This document shows positions 49,674-63,443 of a stretch of 64,000 bases of DNA, piece after piece. Made by a program: the position numbers and the translations under genes. The stretch's first letter is position 1; each line of letters begins with the position of its first letter. The stretch comes from Adineta steineri (taxonomy: Eukaryota > Rotifera > Eurotatoria > Adinetida > Adinetidae), in contig CAJNOI010000032.1 of NCBI GenBank assembly GCA_905250115.1, forward strand, positions 372,001 to 436,000, read 5' to 3'. Under the pieces are notes generated by a model. It was not told where the DNA came from and did no database searches. It saw only the letters and a program-made list of their open reading frames with translations.

Positions 49674-50677
49674 TTATTTCCGTTCGTTCCAAACAGCTCG
49701 TTCTTCATCTGTTTGTGCAACGGAAGATGGAAGTTCACCATCATTATCTGGAATTGACGGATCAGCACCAAGTGCAAGTAAAAGCTTCATACAAGGAATA
49801 TTACTTGAATGAGCAGCTAGAATAGAACGATATAAATAATTAATTATCAATAGTATTTTTCTTATACCATAAAATAATGGAGTTTGTCCATCTTCATCAC
49901 GAACATTAAGATCTGCCCCATATTTGACTAAGAGATGTATCATTGATTCATTGCCTCTATCAGCTGCCCAATGTAATAGAGTTAATTGCTAAATATAAGA
50001 TTTTATGATAGTATAAAGAATCTTTGACATATGCTATTTTACTGTATCATCTGGTTTATTAACATCGAAATTTTTTTTGAGCATTTGTTCAACACATTGT
50101 TCATTACCATCTTGACAAAATTCATAAATTGTTTTTTCATCATCATTAGGCATTTGTGCATCATTTTGTACTAATAATCGACTAACACTTGGCCCAGTTT
50201 TGGCTGATTTCTAATGAAAAATATTTAATCATTCAAATCATGATTATTTATTTACTTGATTTTCAATATCGTTGTTTTCTTTAATATCAGTTACTCGTTG
50301 AATATATTCTTTTGATGCTTGAGATTTTGTCATAGATTTAAGAGAATTCCATGCATCCCTGTATTTCAATTAAATTAAAAAAAATTTAATATTTTCTCAA
50401 TAAAACTAAATTTACCATTTGGTTTTTGCTTCGAAACTAAAATAACCTGGTCGAGGAATGTTTGTATCACCAATAGTAAACTTAAAATGGATTTGATATC
50501 AATTAAATATATATATTTTTTTAAAATTACTTGTTTAAATCGAGCATATAAATAAAGTAAATCATCACGAGAAAATAATTGAAGATTATTTTGAACAAAT
50601 AGTGCAGCTTCTTGAAATTCATCATCATCTCCAAGAACTGATTCAAGACCATCCTCATCATCATTAGTTGTCGTCAT
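49674..50677 (-). CDS. ACBD6: Acyl-CoA-binding domain-containing protein 6
   Basis: Six short exons give about 248 residues. The acyl-CoA-binding domain is seen in FQEAALFVQNNLQLFSRDDL, LLYLYARFKQ, then FEAKTKWDAWNSLKSMTKSQ and EYIQRV. It has the family Tyr and Lys ligand positions. After an acidic linker come two ankyrin repeats (LTLLHWAADRGNESMIHLLV with KYGADLNVRDEDGQTPLFYA, then CMKLLLALGADPSIPDNDGE). This order is diagnostic for ACBD6, which binds long-chain acyl-CoA and stimulates N-myristoyltransferases. The start at 50677 lies 78 nt after the stop of the DUF2452 gene on the same strand, with a strong acceptor in between. Confidence 0.93.
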
Positions 50678-50688
50678 TTTTTTCGTAT

Positions 50689-50700
50689 CTGAAAATAAGT
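50689..50700 (-). promoter_or_regulatory. Candidate trans-splice acceptor before ACBD6
   Basis: ACTTATTTTCAG on the minus strand ends 11 nt before the ACBD6 ATG, within a 78-nt gap that leaves no room for a normal promoter or an upstream 5' exon. This is the clearest trans-splicing site in the window. Confidence 0.6.
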
Positions 50701-50755
50701 TTCTTCTTTATTTAATTGCTTTTTTTTATTTCGGAAAGAAAAAGATTAAAATATT

Positions 50756-51367
50756 CTATGATTTTATAAGAAATTCAAGCATTTTTTGATTTTGTTTCAT
50801 ATCAGTTGCTTTTTGTTGTTTCAATTCTTCTAATGGATCATCTAACCCATCATCAAAATCAGTTGGTTGCCGAGTCCATGAATTATCATATTCAAGTCTG
50901 TATGCACCTAAAAATCGATGTGGACATACACCATTTTTTATATTCGATATCCAATCTTGTGGATGCATTATTGACATATATTTTTGTCCAGTTTGTCTTT
51001 CATATTGATAATAGATTTGTCCAGCTTTTCGAACAAGATTACAAGCACAATGATTTAATTCATCATCACGTCGTGCTTTCATTAAAGTACGTTGTGCTTC
51101 TTGACGTAAATAATGCATTTGATTAACAAGAACTTGTAAACGATTTGAAACATTTGCACGTACAAATGCATCACATGTTTCAATTTGTTTAGCTAAATTT
51201 ACAAGATCTTGTGGATCAGAAACTCTGTCATTTCGTGTATTCACTATTGCATGACCAAATGGTCGCTTATCACTTTCAACTAATTCAACACATGTTTCTG
51301 TTGATGATGTTAAAGATGGTACACCATTAGCTAAAACAAGATCACGAATAATTGGTTCTGAATCCAT
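50756..51367 (-). CDS. C1orf50: C1orf50-like protein (DUF2452)
   Basis: One uninterrupted exon encodes 203 residues, the usual size of this family (about 200). Conserved parts are IVNTRNDRVSDPQDLVNLAK, CDAFVRANVSNRLQVLVNQM, LNHCACNLVRKAGQIYYQYE and GVCPHRFLGAYRLEYDNSWT. The protein is soluble and helical with no signal peptide. Its molecular role is not established in any organism that I know of. It is the upstream partner of a likely two-gene unit with ACBD6. Its own start is preceded by TTTATTTTTAG about 20 nt upstream, so it may also receive a leader. Confidence 0.9.
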   Translation of the reverse strand: MDSEPIIRDLVLANGVPSLTSSTETCVELVESDKRPFGHAIVNTRNDRVSDPQDLVNLAKQIETCDAFVRANVSNRLQVLVNQMHYLRQEAQRTLMKARRDDELNHCACNLVRKAGQIYYQYERQTGQKYMSIMHPQDWISNIKNGVCPHRFLGAYRLEYDNSWTRQPTDFDDGLDDPLEELKQQKATDMKQNQKMLEFLIKS

Positions 51368-52624
51368 AATTTAGGCGAAGAGATTCCTAAAAATAAAACA
51401 AAATATTACATGCACTAACTCACATTCAAACAAAAACTAAGGTCGATTTCAAGATCGATGACTAGAGTACTAAATGATTGGATTTATGTAAGGGCATACC
51501 AGTAGCGTTTAGCTATATATCTTCGATAGAGACCACCACAAATCGGATTCTTTTTTAACGATTCGATTCTTTTTTGAATTTGCTCTATTAATATATGATT
51601 CAAATATTTATTCTCGATAGAAATAGTCTGGTGTAAACATACATAATTTGAAACAACTGTCAGCATTAATCTTTTTTTAATTAGTAAATAATAAAATTCA
51701 AATTAATCAGTTGTTTTCATAGTAGAATGTGTTCATTAGAAAGATAAACAGAACAAAACTTGATTTATTATTATCGTGTATTAGATATTATTGATCAATA
51801 TACTCCCAAAAGTCTTTCGTTAATGAAAAGTATCATGTATTATCTGTAAAATCAAAACGAACATATCTATCATCAACTTGTAAATATTATCTCTATTTTG
51901 ACTGATATGTTGAGTATTTATATATATGTACATAATCAATTTCATTCTATTTATTCGTAGAGAATCGATATAAATACATTATAAATATATATTAGAAATC
52001 TTTTTTTATATTATATACGCATAAACAATGAATTATTTCTATGACATGTCAAACGATACATCAAGGATTTATTCGCATATTAATTTTTCCGACAATTTTA
52101 TTTTAATTAGAAATCTTGTTGTCTACTTACATGATGTTTTTAATATTATAATTAAATATATTCATAATTAATATTACAATTTACTTTTTGATCTTCAAAA
52201 AGTAATTTCCTAAGAAATTTCGAATAATCAATTAGAATGCTTATTAATTTATTCTACTACGTACTGAGCTCAACAGCTTAAATTATCACGTGTCACAAGA
52301 TAAATAATTGAAGGTAATAAAAAGTACATTCATCTGTAAACTTTAGACTATACAATTTAACTCATTGAAAAAGAATTTAAATACAACCAAATGATTAATT
52401 AGCAAGAAAGGTATATAGATGTATCACAACATCTTTTAATATTTCAAGTGAATAAGATTTTTAATTTGTTTATTAAATTTATTATTTATATCCATAAAGG
52501 ATAGCTACGTTCAACGTAGAGACCAGTTTTGCGAAACAACAAAACAAAAAATAAACATTTTACATTAAAATAATCATAACGACATATAAAATAAGTACTG
52601 AACAAAGAAGAAAAAAAAAATATA
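51368..52624. other. Intergenic region with an orphan short frame
   Basis: AT-rich. A 60-codon minus-strand frame at 51484-51666 (ending GLYRRYIAKRYWYALT) has some coding look but no recognised family or splice partners. I leave it uncalled. Confidence 0.4.
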
Positions 52625-54002
52625 TCACTGATCCATTGTATTGGATCGTTCTGTTTTTTGATTTTGATTCGCATCGTTTCTATATTTATACATAGTAAGT
52701 AAAGATGGTGCACTATTGGAGATATTTTTAATTTTAAATGGTACACATATTGATTGAGAAACAGCTTTACGAGGAATTCGTTCACTCATTGTAACAAAAG
52801 TAACTAAATGTGGTCGTTGAATACTTTGTCGTTGTTGTTCGCTATGCAAAAAGAATTGTCGAAATCTACTTTGTACACTTGACATATTCGATAAACTTGA
52901 TGGTCGATGTCGTTTATATGATCGACATATACATGAATAAATTTCTCTTCGTAATGTTGAACTTAATATAACATATAATGTTGGAGAAAATGCAAGATAA
53001 ATTAATAAATTTTGTCTCATTAAAAAATTTAATGTCGAATTATCTCGATCATGATCATTTATTAATTTAAATGATAATAAAAAATAATAAAGATGTGTTG
53101 GAAAATATGTAAATAATAACCACATTGATTGACACAATAAAGTTAATGTGATTTCATGTGCAGCAGATTTTCTTGATCGTTGAAAACGATTTTTATGATG
53201 ATTAAATGATAATGATGATTTTGTTATTAAACGTTTACGTCGTTGACACATTTTATAACATATATATATGTCAAGTATTGAATTTAATAAAAATGGAAGT
53301 ATAAATGAATGTGAATGTGTCACAATTTTTATACGATCTGTTGATAAACGAAAATGTCGTTTAACTGAACAAAGACCATAGGCAAAATTTACCCAACGAA
53401 ATGCTTTAACATCAACAGATATTAATTCATCAATATGTAATGCAAAACATAAACATGTTACAAATAGAAGTATGAAACATATCGTATGTGATTGTAAGAA
53501 TTTTTTAACAACAAATGGTCGTGAAAATGTAAATGAACGTTCTAATGATAATAGAACCATAATCCAAAGGGATGTTGTTGCTGTTGATTGTTGTAAATAT
53601 CGTAAATATTTACATAAATATAAAGAATCAGCTATATAAAATATTAAATAAAGCCATGAATGACTAAAAATAGGAGATTTTCTTAATTTTTGTGTTTGAA
53701 ATATTAAATATTACTTACGTTAAAATACTCGCACAATTGATAAGTGTTAATGCATAAATATACCAACGAAATGAATTTTGTCGAAATGTTCTTGATGCTG
53801 TAAATATTAATAGCGCAAGAATATTGAAAACTAAACCAATAAAACCTAATATTAAAGGTAGAATGCTTATAGCTGATGGCCATTTTGATTGTGATCGTGG
53901 TAATAATAATGTTTCATTAATAAATAAACCAGATGTTAATCCAACATATTTTAATGCATCATTCAATGACTCGAATGTATCTTGTTCACTTTTATCTTCC
54001 AT
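52625..54002 (-). CDS. Rhodopsin-type peptide-receptor-like GPCR (orphan)
   Basis: Two exons (54002-53719, 53663-52625; 54-nt intron) join to 440 residues. Seven hydrophobic helices are seen. Helix 1 is AISILPLILGFIGLVFNILALL with the N of the family asparagine. Helix 3 has SLWIMVLLSLERSFTFSRPF (LER in place of DRY, then an intracellular loop like family members). Helix 6 is near LTLLCQSMWLLFTYFPTHLY, and helix 7 ends with SPTLYVILSSTLRREI in place of NPxxY. N-glycosylation sites lie before helix 1. The Ser/Arg-rich tail is about 120 residues. This layout fits the FMRFamide/peptide-receptor-like group much expanded in rotifers and other spiralians. The ligand is unknown. Confidence 0.82.
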
Positions 54003-57000
54003 TTAATATCGAAAAAATTATATTCATTATTTAATAAAAATCTAAAATATATAGATAATGTTCATCAAGTAAAATGCCAGACACATAATTTGAAATGATG
54101 ATTAGGAAAAAAAACACACATACTGTTTTTTTCACTCTTTCATTAAATATTAACAAGTGTCGACAGATTCATTTTACAATAAAATTCCTAATCTTGTCTT
54201 GTCATATTTTTCTTGACATATATCTAACTTCCTGTGTCTTCATTTTGACAGCATAAATATTAGCTTTGATTGACAATGAAAAGAATGATGACGTAAAGTC
54301 GAGTACCGAAAAACACGAGAAATAGAAAACATTGGGTTTTTTTTGTCTGAATGTATTTAAAGAATATTATATTATTGATTGAATAGAATCTCATCTCAAA
54401 TAATTAAGTAACTCTATTATTAGAACAGAAAAAAGTATAATAGAAATCATTACTTTTCACAACTATAACAATAGAATATTTTCGTCCACCGTTAGGCAAT
54501 TAAAACGTTTGAAATAACTTGTATCGTTCTCTTTGTCAACAACAATAATAATAATAATAGTCAAATCTATTATCTCGACTATGTTTTTGCTACGAGAAAA
54601 AAACAAGCCGGATAAATCCATTAAGTTAAGAATAAAAATTTCGACTCTTTAACTGTAATGATTATGTGTTACGCTACATTATCACAAACTTTAATTGATG
54701 ATAATAGAATCGTTTGTGTATATGTCAAACTTTTAACGTCGTTTAAATCTATTCTGTCTTCTTTCTATTTTCACTTAATTAATCTCGCAAACAACTAAGA
54801 CTAATAGCATAAAGAAAAACAGTAAGGACGTACTAAGATTTTTACTTAATTTGTCATTGTAACAGTAATAAGAATATAATTGTCAACTATATTTCTATCT
54901 AATTACAGTTTTGAGAACATTGGCACAAAACAAGACAACATATGTCGGAAAATACTTTTTTTATATGAGTTTATTAATTTCAAGACAACCAAAAAAAATG
55001 AACTTGTGCATACACCATAAGTTCTTTTTACCTCGAAAAATAAATACTTACTTTGCTATTTTTATTGTGAATATATAAGAAGTAGATCGTTATCATAAAT
55101 TAGAAAACATACTGTGCCGACAATGTTTCTTTAAGAATACTCTTGAAATATATATATATATAACGAGGGCAATCAAAAATAGTAACTAGCTGTCTTTTGA
55201 GTATAAGTATGTTTTTACGAAAGCTTATATATGAAGAATCCAGTATAACACAGAAAAAAAAATTTGTTTCTTTTCTATTCTCGACTATAATACTATTAGA
55301 CAGACTTGTCTTCGTCATAATAAAAATAGAGTTTAATATGGTTCAATAATTGTTTAGAAATGCAAAAAAAAAAAGGATAATCTGATTTATTATTTTCGAA
55401 TAAAACTGAACATTATATCACCAAATAATATAATACATGTCAATATATTTTTCTTCGACTAGATAATAAATATCGAATAAAACTAGCTTACTTACTCTAT
55501 TGCTCTACTTATGATAAAGGTCTTATCTTGCAATCAGTAAATAGCAGAAAACAAATGCAACTTATTTTCCATTTCACACAACAGACATTAATAGGCGTGT
55601 TCTTCCATTACAGATACAACTTACATGATGCGGAATACTTTTTGATTTTCTTACTTCTACTCGTTTTCTTTTCTTCTTGTTTTATTCGTCGGAAACGTTT
55701 TTCTCTTTTTATGTATTTTAAGAATAGTAAATAATTCAAAACATTTGCTTTTAAAACATTAAATAAGTCTACTTAAATGCAACTATATGAAATCAGAGAA
55801 TAGTAAAAAGAAAAATGTTTCTCTTCATTAAATACTAAAAAACAATCTATCAAATAATTGCAAACATATGACTTTTAAAAAAATTCATAAATAATAAAAT
55901 AGACATGATCAATTTGTAAGTCATGCTATTAATTAGACTTTTGAAATAATTAAAAATATTCTTATAAAATCAAAAAATTACTTATAAAAAACGAAAGCAA
56001 AAGATTAAAAGACTAGCCAGTCATCATGACATTAACAACATTTAAGTTACGATGTGTATTGAATTACAATATTAAATTTCTAATTTGAAAAAAAGGTAAA
56101 TAATACTTCCCGACAAATATGATGTTTAGATAAAATAAAAAAGCAAGTATTAATCATTACTCTGTCTGAAAAACATTAACCTACATAAAATAAAAAAACT
56201 AAAAGGCCATTGAGTTATTTTCTATCTTTCATGTCATTGCATAAATCATCATGCATTTGAAGATAATCTATAGAAAACTTCCGAGCTTAAATGAATATAT
56301 ATATTTTGACATCGAATAATGTCGAGACAAGACTTTTATGTCGTAAAAAATCAAGCTGATATTAAAAATAGCTCGATGTGTTTCTGCAAGAAAAATCTAT
56401 CCTTACATAATAATTTAGTCTAATGAGCGGGTAGTTAACTCTATAACTTCAACTGTTAATTCTCAAGAGTATAATTATAATCAATAAATTTTGCTCGACT
56501 TAAGATTTTACTATAATTTGGATTATATATAAATAATACAAAAAAAAAGTGTAAATTTCATGTCTACGCGCAAATCGGAAGAGAGGACCTTCATTCATAA
56601 GTTCCAAGTTTTTCTTATGATAGAATTTCCTTCTATAAGAATCGTATGATTTGGTTAAAATAGTAATGAATGATTCTAATATTAAATGAAAACTTCGGAA
56701 ACTATAGTTTAATTTTTAGTAAATATTTACATACATGTTATCTCTATCAATAGTCTTATGATTTTCTATTCGAAGATATTTTATAACATCACATGGACTA
56801 ACTGTCACATATATACTCATTGACTCGACAATTTCTATAGAAAAAAATGATGAGATTTCATAAATATTAGATGTCAGAGAATAAGGTGACATTATATTTA
56901 TTGTCACACCACGCAGAAAATAACAGAGTAAAAAATGTTTTCAGTATTATTTATTAATACATATCGGAGGAGCGTCTGTCTTGCTGAATGAAATCGTTGT

Positions 57001-59775
57001 CATAGATAATTATTGTAGTATACAGTAAAAATCTCAGATAGAATTATAGTTGTCAAGTGGAAAAATTCCAGAAATAAATATTATTATATTGAATGACAAA
57101 CTTGATTATAATCAATGTATTTTTATTCTTTCACATATGATTTTTCTAATAAAGTCACTCTCATTTTTGTTTTTGCGAAATATTCCGAATTTGTTTTGAT
57201 GGTCCTTTGAATACATAAACTCGATTAACTTATAGTTTACAGATGATAGAGTTTTTATCGATGCCTTGGAGAATTACATCGATTAGTCTTGTCTAGCACA
57301 TACATTATATATATATATTCTTAGAAGTTAATATTAATACCACATGCGCAATAGTCTGCCTGAGTACATTTATGATAATATTAACTTTTTTTAATAAATG
57401 AAATTTTTTAATCTCATCTTAAGATTCTATTAGAATAATTATTTTTATTCAAAGGTAAAACAAAGATTTCTATAGAATTAAACGTCACGTAGAATATGAT
57501 ATCGATATATTGACATGATGTATCGATAATTTAATACTTTGTATTGATAACTAGTGATGATCATCAATCAACTAACTTTAATCTCAATACTATAAAATGT
57601 GATATATATATATATATCAGATATTAATCTAATACGAAACATAAAACTTACCTCGATCTGTTTTATGATATATGTGATTCTAATAGAATGTTTAACAAAA
57701 GGAAGCATAGGGAAATGTAAAAAACTCTGTTAGACATTGTGTGACACTCGAAGTCTAGGCTTAGATATTTCTTTTTTTATGATACTAGACATTTATAAGT
57801 TGCTCTCTATCTATCAATAATCTTTTACAATGTCAGTTTGTTAAAAGGTTTATTTACCTAGAATTCTATTTACAAAATTAAACATTCCAAATTATATGTA
57901 TATATAGTGAATTTTATTAAAAAAATTCTTACAAAACAATCGAAGAATCTGATCTCATACGATGAGTCCTTATGATTTTAATTTAGAAGAGCGAGAAAAA
58001 AAGCTTTTCTTTTTCTAATTAAAAATAGATACTCTTATTTCATCCATCCTATATTTTCTTATAAAAACAATCATAAATAACAACAAAAAAGAATTTCTAA
58101 TCTAATAAATACTTTTGTTTTAATAATAACACGAATTCTAACAAGTATATAATCAGTATAGCTATTAAATATATATTCTATTCATTTATCATAACTAACA
58201 CATCAAATATTTTTCAATTATAACAAACAATACTTACAATAAAAACCAACAAAATTCTTTATCATATCTAACTATTATTTGACAATATTTATGACATCAT
58301 ACAATAGAAATTTATTTGTTGAACAGCTGTTGCTATATTATCAATCATAAAATTCTTTATATCTAATATATCGTTTTAGAACTTACGTGTAATTATGCTA
58401 AAATATTGTTCATGTCTCATCTCTATTGTTTTTTGTTCACAAGAAATAACACTCTACATTTTAGTTTTACGTCAAATGGGTAATATAGCAGTTTTTGATA
58501 TTAACGAGTAAAGATGTCAATCCTACGCTCTCTTCTTTTTTCTCTTGAGAAAAGAGCTAAAGCTGTCTAATAATATCATATTTTTCTTATCTTTCATCAT
58601 CAAACTCAAGAATACTTCATAGAAAAATTACAGATAAAGAATAGATCTTCTTCATTAAAAAAAAATTATTTTTCTATTGGCTTTCGGTCATGTCATGTAA
58701 CAAAAAGCACAAGAGATCTTTCGTCTTTTTCCTCTATATGTATTACAACAGACAATAATATTATGTATACATAAAAACTGCAAGCAATAATAGAAAAGAT
58801 ATGTACAACTGTCAAATAATCTCAATATATCAGATATTAATATGTCGAACTACGGCGGGAGAGAAGAAAAGCTATTGGCATATGCGAGTAATGTTGTAGT
58901 TTGGACTGTATACCACCAGAAGAGACATCACAGAATCGTAGACTTATATAATCTAATTAACTAAAATTTTCTTGACATTTATAAATAGGTTAGAATCGAT
59001 TTTGTTGAACAGTCATAGATCAATTTCGTATTGAAAACGTGCGGGGGTACTATTTTATAACGTGATCAGTTAATAAATATACTAATTTATTCAGTGGTAT
59101 TACGCATTGCTTTATCACGCATTTTAAATGAAACAAAAGAACAAACGGAATCTACTTACAAATATATTAAATGGTCGTTTAAAAAGTATATTTCTATTAT
59201 ATTCAAATTTATTTCCGTTTTGTAAACTATTATGTGAAAAATATCTTATTCATGCAAAAAGGACAACTAGTAAAAAATAAATAGAACATCTGATGCCATT
59301 TTTATCTCAAAATATGTGTCACAAAAACAAAGCCATTTAGTTCACTTTATATCATCATATTTTCTCGTAAATTTTTACCTGATATCTATATATCCAAATA
59401 TATTGTTTTTAAAATAATGTCTATTCCTCATTCTTTTATAGTCGAGTTTCTCTTCTTATCAATATTAAATTAAATGTAAAAATATTTTGTCACGAATTTT
59501 TCTTTTTCCTGAATATTTATTACAATACAAGTAATCGTACGAGACATGTCTAGGTTAAAGCAACACAAAAAAAGAAGACATATAATATTACAGAGTAAAA
59601 ACAAAAAGAACTATGGCTGTAAAATGGCCATCATGGAATGCGAGATTCAATTTAACAGTAAACATACATACATTTATATCTACACTGTCATGAAGGAATT
59701 ACATACATGAAATGTATGGATTCATTCAAGACAACGTATGCATATTTAAAAAAAAGAATTAGCACCAAAACTAAT
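54003..59775. other. 5.8-kb region without recognised genes
   Basis: The longest gene-free stretch. It is uniformly very AT-rich, with short TA microsatellites (near 55148, 57315, 57610) and no open frame above about 85 codons that looks coding. I found no tRNA, long inverted repeat or transposase trace. The left end should carry the promoter of the GPCR and the right end the 3' flank of the esterase-like gene. Confidence 0.5.
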
Positions 59776-62700
59776 CTATTCATTATTTATAAATTTTGTT
59801 TGTTTATGATTAATGATATTTTTATTTGTATATTGTTTTGATTCAGTTCTTACACGAATAAAAAGTATACCACATAGAATAATTAATATAATAAAAGATA
59901 AGATTAAACCACCCATTAGAAAAAACATGACAATTGTTGTATCACGATGATTCATAATTGCATGTTTATAATATTTTGTAGGAATAGGTGCTACGGGTTA
60001 ATAAAATAAAAACATATCAGAAGTTATAGATTAAGATTGACTTACTTAATCGACGTTGAAATGCTGTTGGCCAATATTCCGACCAAAAGCCAGCTGCATC
60101 AAATCGATAATTTGTTTGTAAACATGGATAACGATCGATAAGTAAATAAGTCATATTTTGTACTAATTGTGGTAACCAGGCAATATTTAATCGAAGTGCA
60201 TATCCAGATGGAGAATAAATTAAACCTGATGGACGTTCTAATGATGGTGGTGTATATTCACGAAGAAAACCACCTGGTGTTGGTTCTCTATATTAATAGA
60301 CAAAAAAAACATACATATATTCTTTTGATAAAAAAATCTTATATACCCATAGCGTGCAAAATTTACGAATAATTGCATTGTATAATTAGATATTTCTTCA
60401 TCAACATATGTAAATACTTGTCGTCGTTGAATGCCATGCCATGGCATCCATTGTGAATCATTTATAAATGGCATTCCAAAAAGATAATCAAGTTCACTAC
60501 CACGTGGTGCACCCATCCAATATGGATAAACACTTGTTAATGAATGATAAGCAAATACATACATATATGAAGAATTAAATGTACGTTGAGCATGAAATCT
60601 AGCAGCATCAGCAACGCAACATGTTGTATGTTCATCAGAATGTAGATCAATTAAACGTTGTCGTAACATTGTCATATTATCTGGTTGAGGCCAATGGGCA
60701 TATTTGTATTTTAATACAGTTGTAATGCCTTCTTCATCAAGATACATATCACCACTAGCATACGAACGAGAAATAAATATTATTTTTAAGTAGAATAAAA
60801 AATAACTATCCAGATGCATCTAATTTCATCTTTTTCGTTTATTTAGACAATATATAACGAAATCTTTTAGAAAACTTTCTTCTATATCCATGAGATTTCT
60901 GCAAGTCTAATAACTTTTATGTCAAACTACAGATTTACATTTCTGTCTCGTGATAGACTCGAAATATTATTATTTCATGTAAAGTATCATACTTCTTGTT
61001 TTGAAATATCTACTCAACTTAAGAGCTTAGTTCTTATTATATAAAACTATCATCGAAGTCTGTATTTTTCCAACTTAGACACAATGTAATTAAGAATCAT
61101 TTGGTAACATAATACACTAAATCAATTATTGTGTTGCATATGACTCAAAAAAATAAAAGGTAGTCGTCTGACATTCAATAACGCATGATAATTCATAAAA
61201 AACATGATCTTTTAACTTATTATTTACCCTCGAGGTAAAACATAATCTGTTTCAGCATATTCATAAGCGAATGTTTGTCTTTCAAAACTATATCGATCTT
61301 GTACACGACGATTAGTAAACATATTTAAATAAGCATGTTGATCATGGTGTGAAAAACCTTTATCAATGACAGCTAAATTAATCGGTTGTTGAGCAAAATG
61401 AATAGCACCATCATCACTCGTTGTACCCAAGATAACAGATATATTAGCAAATAATCCTAAACGACGAAGTTCAATAGGACGACGTGTAAAAATTGGTTGA
61501 ATAAAATCATCTGTAAATGTATCAATTGCAGGACGCCATGGATGTCCACCAAATTCATCCGGAAACTATAAAAAAATACGAATATATTTAATTAATAAAT
61601 TAACTTTTTTTTTATTCTGACCCAAATATTCGTTGCAGAATTTGTAATATCAAGTCCATTTCGTTGTCTTAAACAATCAAGTAAAACATCAACATTTCTA
61701 TCATTACATGTTAAACGTCTTGCTAAAAATCTTGCTTGTTCAAGTGGATAATGTTCATCTTGAATAATTGACCATTTACATAAATCACTTCCACTCATCA
61801 TAACAGCACGACGAAAATTTACTTAATTGAAACAGAAAGAAATTTAATAGAATAAATTTTAAAAATTTATTCTGTAAACATACATGGTGTATTTTGAGAT
61901 AATAGATGTAAACCAATACTAGCTGCTCCAGCTTCATGACCAATAACTGTTATATTTTCTGGATCACCATTAAATTCTCGTATATTGTCATAAACAAATT
62001 TTAATGCCATACGTTGATCAAAAAGACCGTAGTTTCCGCGACCATTCAATGTTTTTGTGCTTAGAAAACCTACAAATAAAGAATTCGTATTTTTTTCTCT
62101 ACATTTAAATATCTACCTAGTGGACCAAGTCGATAATTAAAAGTCACAACAACAACATTTCGTTGTGCTAAAACAAAACCATTATAAATTTGTGAACTTC
62201 CTCCAATAAAATCTCCGCCATGTATAAATACAATAACAGGTAGTTTAGGCATATAACGATCGGTTCTCTATCAAAAAAAAGCAATACTCTTTTATTTTTT
62301 ATTTAACTTCGAAATAAATTACTAACATTTGGTGCAAATATATTTAAATAAAGGCAATCTTCACTAAAATTCGATGGAGGAAAATTCGGAATAAATTGAC
62401 GAATTTTTTCTTGTTCACTCGCTGGTTGTAAACATGATGGACGATAATGAGTTGCATCATAAATTAAAAATTTCGTATCCCATGGATCTGGTGGTAATGG
62501 TGGCTGTAATATTCAAAAAAAAGTAAATAGATTCTGAATTTAATTAATAAAATAATTACTTTAAATCGATAAAGACCAACTAGAGAATAAAGAAAAATTC
62601 ATCAATTAAATATTTAATAAATATTTCAATTATATTTACCAGGCGGTCGAGCATAAGGTATTCCAAGAAAAACACTAATATATTTTGGATAAAATGAATC

Positions 62701-62955
62701 TCGTGAATCTACATTATAACTTGTACCTCGTACATATCCATATTGAGTATGTCGATCAACCTTTCAAATAAGAAAATGACTATTTTAAAAAATTAAATAA
62801 ATAAATATTTATACATTAAAAATAGGTGGAGGACCATTTATGTAATTATTAAAACGATTTTGATTTTGAATATCGAAAAGAACATCATCAAAATATGGTT
62901 GAGCGGTTATAATAGCAATTGAATTTATAATAATAAAACAAACCAACATTGCCAT
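59776..62955 (-). CDS. Catalytically dead cholinesterase/neuroligin-like adhesion protein
   Basis: About a dozen exons give roughly 710-720 residues. A signal peptide ([19 protein letters not shown]) leads into an alpha/beta-hydrolase domain of the carboxylesterase B type: [24 protein letters not shown], the oxyanion-hole region [15 protein letters not shown], and [13 protein letters not shown]. The nucleophile elbow reads [14 protein letters not shown], so Glu stands where esterases have Ser. The His-loop reads [18 protein letters not shown], with Arg for the catalytic His. A transmembrane helix ([20 protein letters not shown]) and a tail of about 30 residues close the protein. Loss of Ser and His with a membrane anchor is the pattern of neuroligin, neurotactin and gliotactin, so a cell-adhesion role is inferred. 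The 473-nt intron at 60755-61227 is unusually long for this gene. Confidence 0.88.
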
Positions 62956-63443
62956 AGATCAACTGTTTTTTTTTCTTTTGAATACTGTACAGTATATGTA
63001 CAAAAAAAAAGTCGTAAAGTTTAGTCACCTGCCATCAATGTTATATGAACATGTGCTGCTAGATGACGATTGGTTCATTTTGATTGAATATATTGAACTG
63101 TACAGGTAAGAAAAAATTTAACTCATTCTGACATGAGCATACGTACAAAAAGATGTCACAGCGACCTTTGTGAGGAGAACTTAGTAAGTTCTATAATTCG
63201 TACTGTTAAATTTAGAGGAAGTTTATAAAATCTATTGTTTCACAATTGAAAAAATACAAAAACTTATAATATTTACATTTAATAATCATTGTAAACAAAT
63301 TTTTCTTACAATCAGTTCAATTATTCTTTTTCTTCATCGAAATATTAATTTATTATTGAAAGTAAAATACAATATATTCAAAAAAAAGATTCAAGATTAA
63401 TTTATCGTTCAATATTTATAAATAATTATCACAAGTTAAACGT
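62956..63443. other. Spacer upstream of the esterase-like gene
   Basis: AT-rich. CTGTACAG-type motifs occur at about 62980 and 63100. No gene recognised. Confidence 0.45.

Noticed and set aside
51484-51666. 60-codon minus-strand frame
   Set aside because: Too short, no recognised family, no clear exon structure.
60238-60372. Plus-strand frame antisense to the esterase-like gene
   Set aside because: Shadow of conserved minus-strand exons.
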